A DNA stretch of 64,000 nucleotides, taken from positions 1,922,001 to 1,986,000 of the forward strand of contig CP084610.1 of NCBI GenBank assembly GCA_025917655.1, in the 5' to 3' direction. The notes under the pieces are model-generated. The model was not told the origin of the DNA, did not search any database, and was given only the letters and a program-made list of their open reading frames with translations. The stretch's first letter is position 1, and every line of letters begins with the position of its first letter. Below are positions 62,737 through 64,000 of this stretch, piece by piece. Made by a program: the position numbers and the translations under genes. This stretch comes from Chlorella sorokiniana. Its lineage: Eukaryota; Chlorophyta; Trebouxiophyceae; Chlorellales; Chlorellaceae.

Positions 62737-63682
62737 TCATGCCAGCGCGCCCAGCGAGGTGGCTATCGTGCGGATGCTGGCGTCGAAGCGCGACGAGGTC
62801 AGCGGGGAGCCGACCACGTAAAACGGGTTGGACACGGCGTCCACAAAGGCGGCGTGCATGCGGCGGAAGATCTGCAGGCACGGCGTGAGCGTGGCAGGGG
62901 GTTCATCAGGGTTTTGCAGCGTGCGTTTCAACCCCACGCGGTCTGGACCCCCTCGCGCACTCGCGCACACACACACCACCACCAGCACCACCACTGCACA
63001 CCCACCCACGCTCCCAGCAGCCGCTCACCGCCCGCATTTCGTCGTCCTTGACCACCGCATCATCGACCACCACCACCAGCTTGGCGCGGGTGTTGGTCAG
63101 GTAGCCGTACACGCGCAGCTCCTCCTCCGAGGCCAGTGCGCCCATGTATGAGTCGGGGGCGTCACCCGCTGCACCCCGCAGCCCCGCGGCGACTGCGCAC
63201 GGGGAAGAAAGTGTTGTGGGGAAGGTATGTTTGCGGGGAATAGGAGGGAAGGAGGGGAAGCAAACCCAGGAGACGGAGGAGTTGGAATCGAGTCTGGGAA
63301 GGCAGGCCAGGGGTGCATCTCGGGAACAAGAGCCTGGGCTGGACAGTGCGAGCGGCAGCGGCGCGGCGCCATCGCCGGCACACACTTTTCTCTTCTACCG
63401 CATCCAGCGAGCAGTGCACAAGGGTGGAGAGGCGTGCAGACTCGTCGTCTGTGAAGGTGGACAGGTACAGCGGCTGGTTCTGCAGGAGAGAGGAGCGGAG
63501 TGGGGTGGCTGTGCAGGCGGCGGTGGAGGCGGCAGGCAGTGGTGCTCCAGTGCTCGCACCCTCGCCCTCCTGTGTGACTTGTCAAACATGTGACATCATC
63601 TAGGCGCAGTGAAGCGTGGTAGGGTCCCCAGAGGGAGCCATAGGCTCACCGTGGGGCCGATCACGGCAGCCGCAACTATCAT
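62737..63682 (-). CDS. TRAPPC2L: TRAPPC2L, TRAPP vesicle-tethering complex subunit
   Basis: Longin-fold subunit of the TRAPP complex in ER-Golgi and Golgi traffic. Four exons, 63682-63650, 63479-63386, 63192-63029, 62871-62737, give 141 residues with no frame break, the same length as the human protein. Landmarks: MIVAAAVIGPTNQPLYLSTF, STLVHCSLDAVEEKI, then DAPDSYMGALASEEELRVYG, YLTNTRAKLVVVVDD, DDEMRAIFRRMHAAFVDAVS, NPFYVVGSPLTSSRFD, ending TIATSLGALA. The phases of all three introns match. Intron 3 has a GTGG/TG-rich tract right after its donor. Confidence 0.95.
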
Positions 63683-64000
63683 AGGCGTGCTTTGGAGCTC
63701 CTTGCACTGCTCAAAGCTAGTGTCCCGCCATGCTTGAAACTTGCACGCCTACGGATCGCCGCACGGAGCACCAGCACACGAAGGAACGACCGGCGAAGCA
63801 GTACCGCTGGCCTTCAAGCTGATGGCATGATCTGCTGCTGCTGCCCGATGCCCTGTTGGTCTCGATCGCTTCTCAGATTGTCCTGCCGCCATCCACAGCC
63901 ACCGCCCAGCTAAGTGACAAGTAGCGGGAAAACCCACGCCTCTGCAGCGCCTGAGCCGCTGCAGGGCGCCCCACAGCGCCTTATCCTGGAATACAATTCG
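63683..64000. promoter_or_regulatory. TRAPPC2L upstream region
   Basis: 318 bases to the window edge, upstream of a minus-strand start. No gene and no specific element recognised. Confidence 0.35.

Overview
This window is nuclear DNA of a green alga, most likely a trebouxiophyte of the Chlorella clade. The inference rests on very high GC, dense short introns with GTGAGC/GTGGGY donors, TGTAA poly(A) signals, organelle-targeted proteins (TIC20, a plastid-type GGPP synthase, mitochondrial L22), an Alfin-like PHD protein and a hydroxyproline-rich extracellular protein. I saw no organellar, bacterial, CRISPR, rRNA, tRNA or retroelement sequence.

Layout. 0-7.9 kb: start of a plastid-targeted protein (-), then a DED1/DDX3 RNA helicase (+). 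8.0-9.4 kb: AT-richer island with a repetitive coiled-coil membrane protein (-). 9.8-12.2 kb: arabinose-5-phosphate isomerase (-), divergent from mitochondrial ribosomal protein L22 (+). 14.5-18.5 kb: nucleoside hydrolase and an unknown multi-pass membrane protein (both +). 19.0-28.3 kb: 27-exon SMC5 (-), divergent from TIC20 (+). 30.3-37.4 kb: a small membrane protein and a large modular Cys/FN3/Pro-rich secreted protein (both -). 38.1-47.2 kb: golgin-84, Alfin-like and KEOPS CGI121 (all +). 47.5-49.5 kb: ALG10 (-). 49.9-55.2 kb: ZNF830-like and a COG0212/MTHFSD-like protein (+). 55.7-57.4 kb: second AT-richer island with another coiled-coil/TM gene (-). 58.1-58.6 kb: fragment of a SKI2/MTR4-type helicase. 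59.8-62.0 kb: GGPP synthase (+). 62.7-63.7 kb: TRAPPC2L (-). The genes are unrelated housekeeping functions without operon logic; several pairs are divergent across 0.3-0.7 kb.

Two properties affect the whole annotation. First, about thirty exons break frame, and each break I resolved is explained by loss of one base in a G/C-rich run while flanking protein conservation is perfect. This looks like a consensus-sequence error, not gene decay. Second, at least four introns use GC-AG boundaries, which simple GT-AG gene finders miss. I found no clearly new biological system. The observations most worth checking are an Alfin PHD finger with its zinc-binding His replaced by Asp, a dispersed GC-rich repeat that forms the basic tail of the MTHFSD-like protein, the SKI2 fragment beside the other copy of that repeat, and polarised TG/CA tracts at intron ends.
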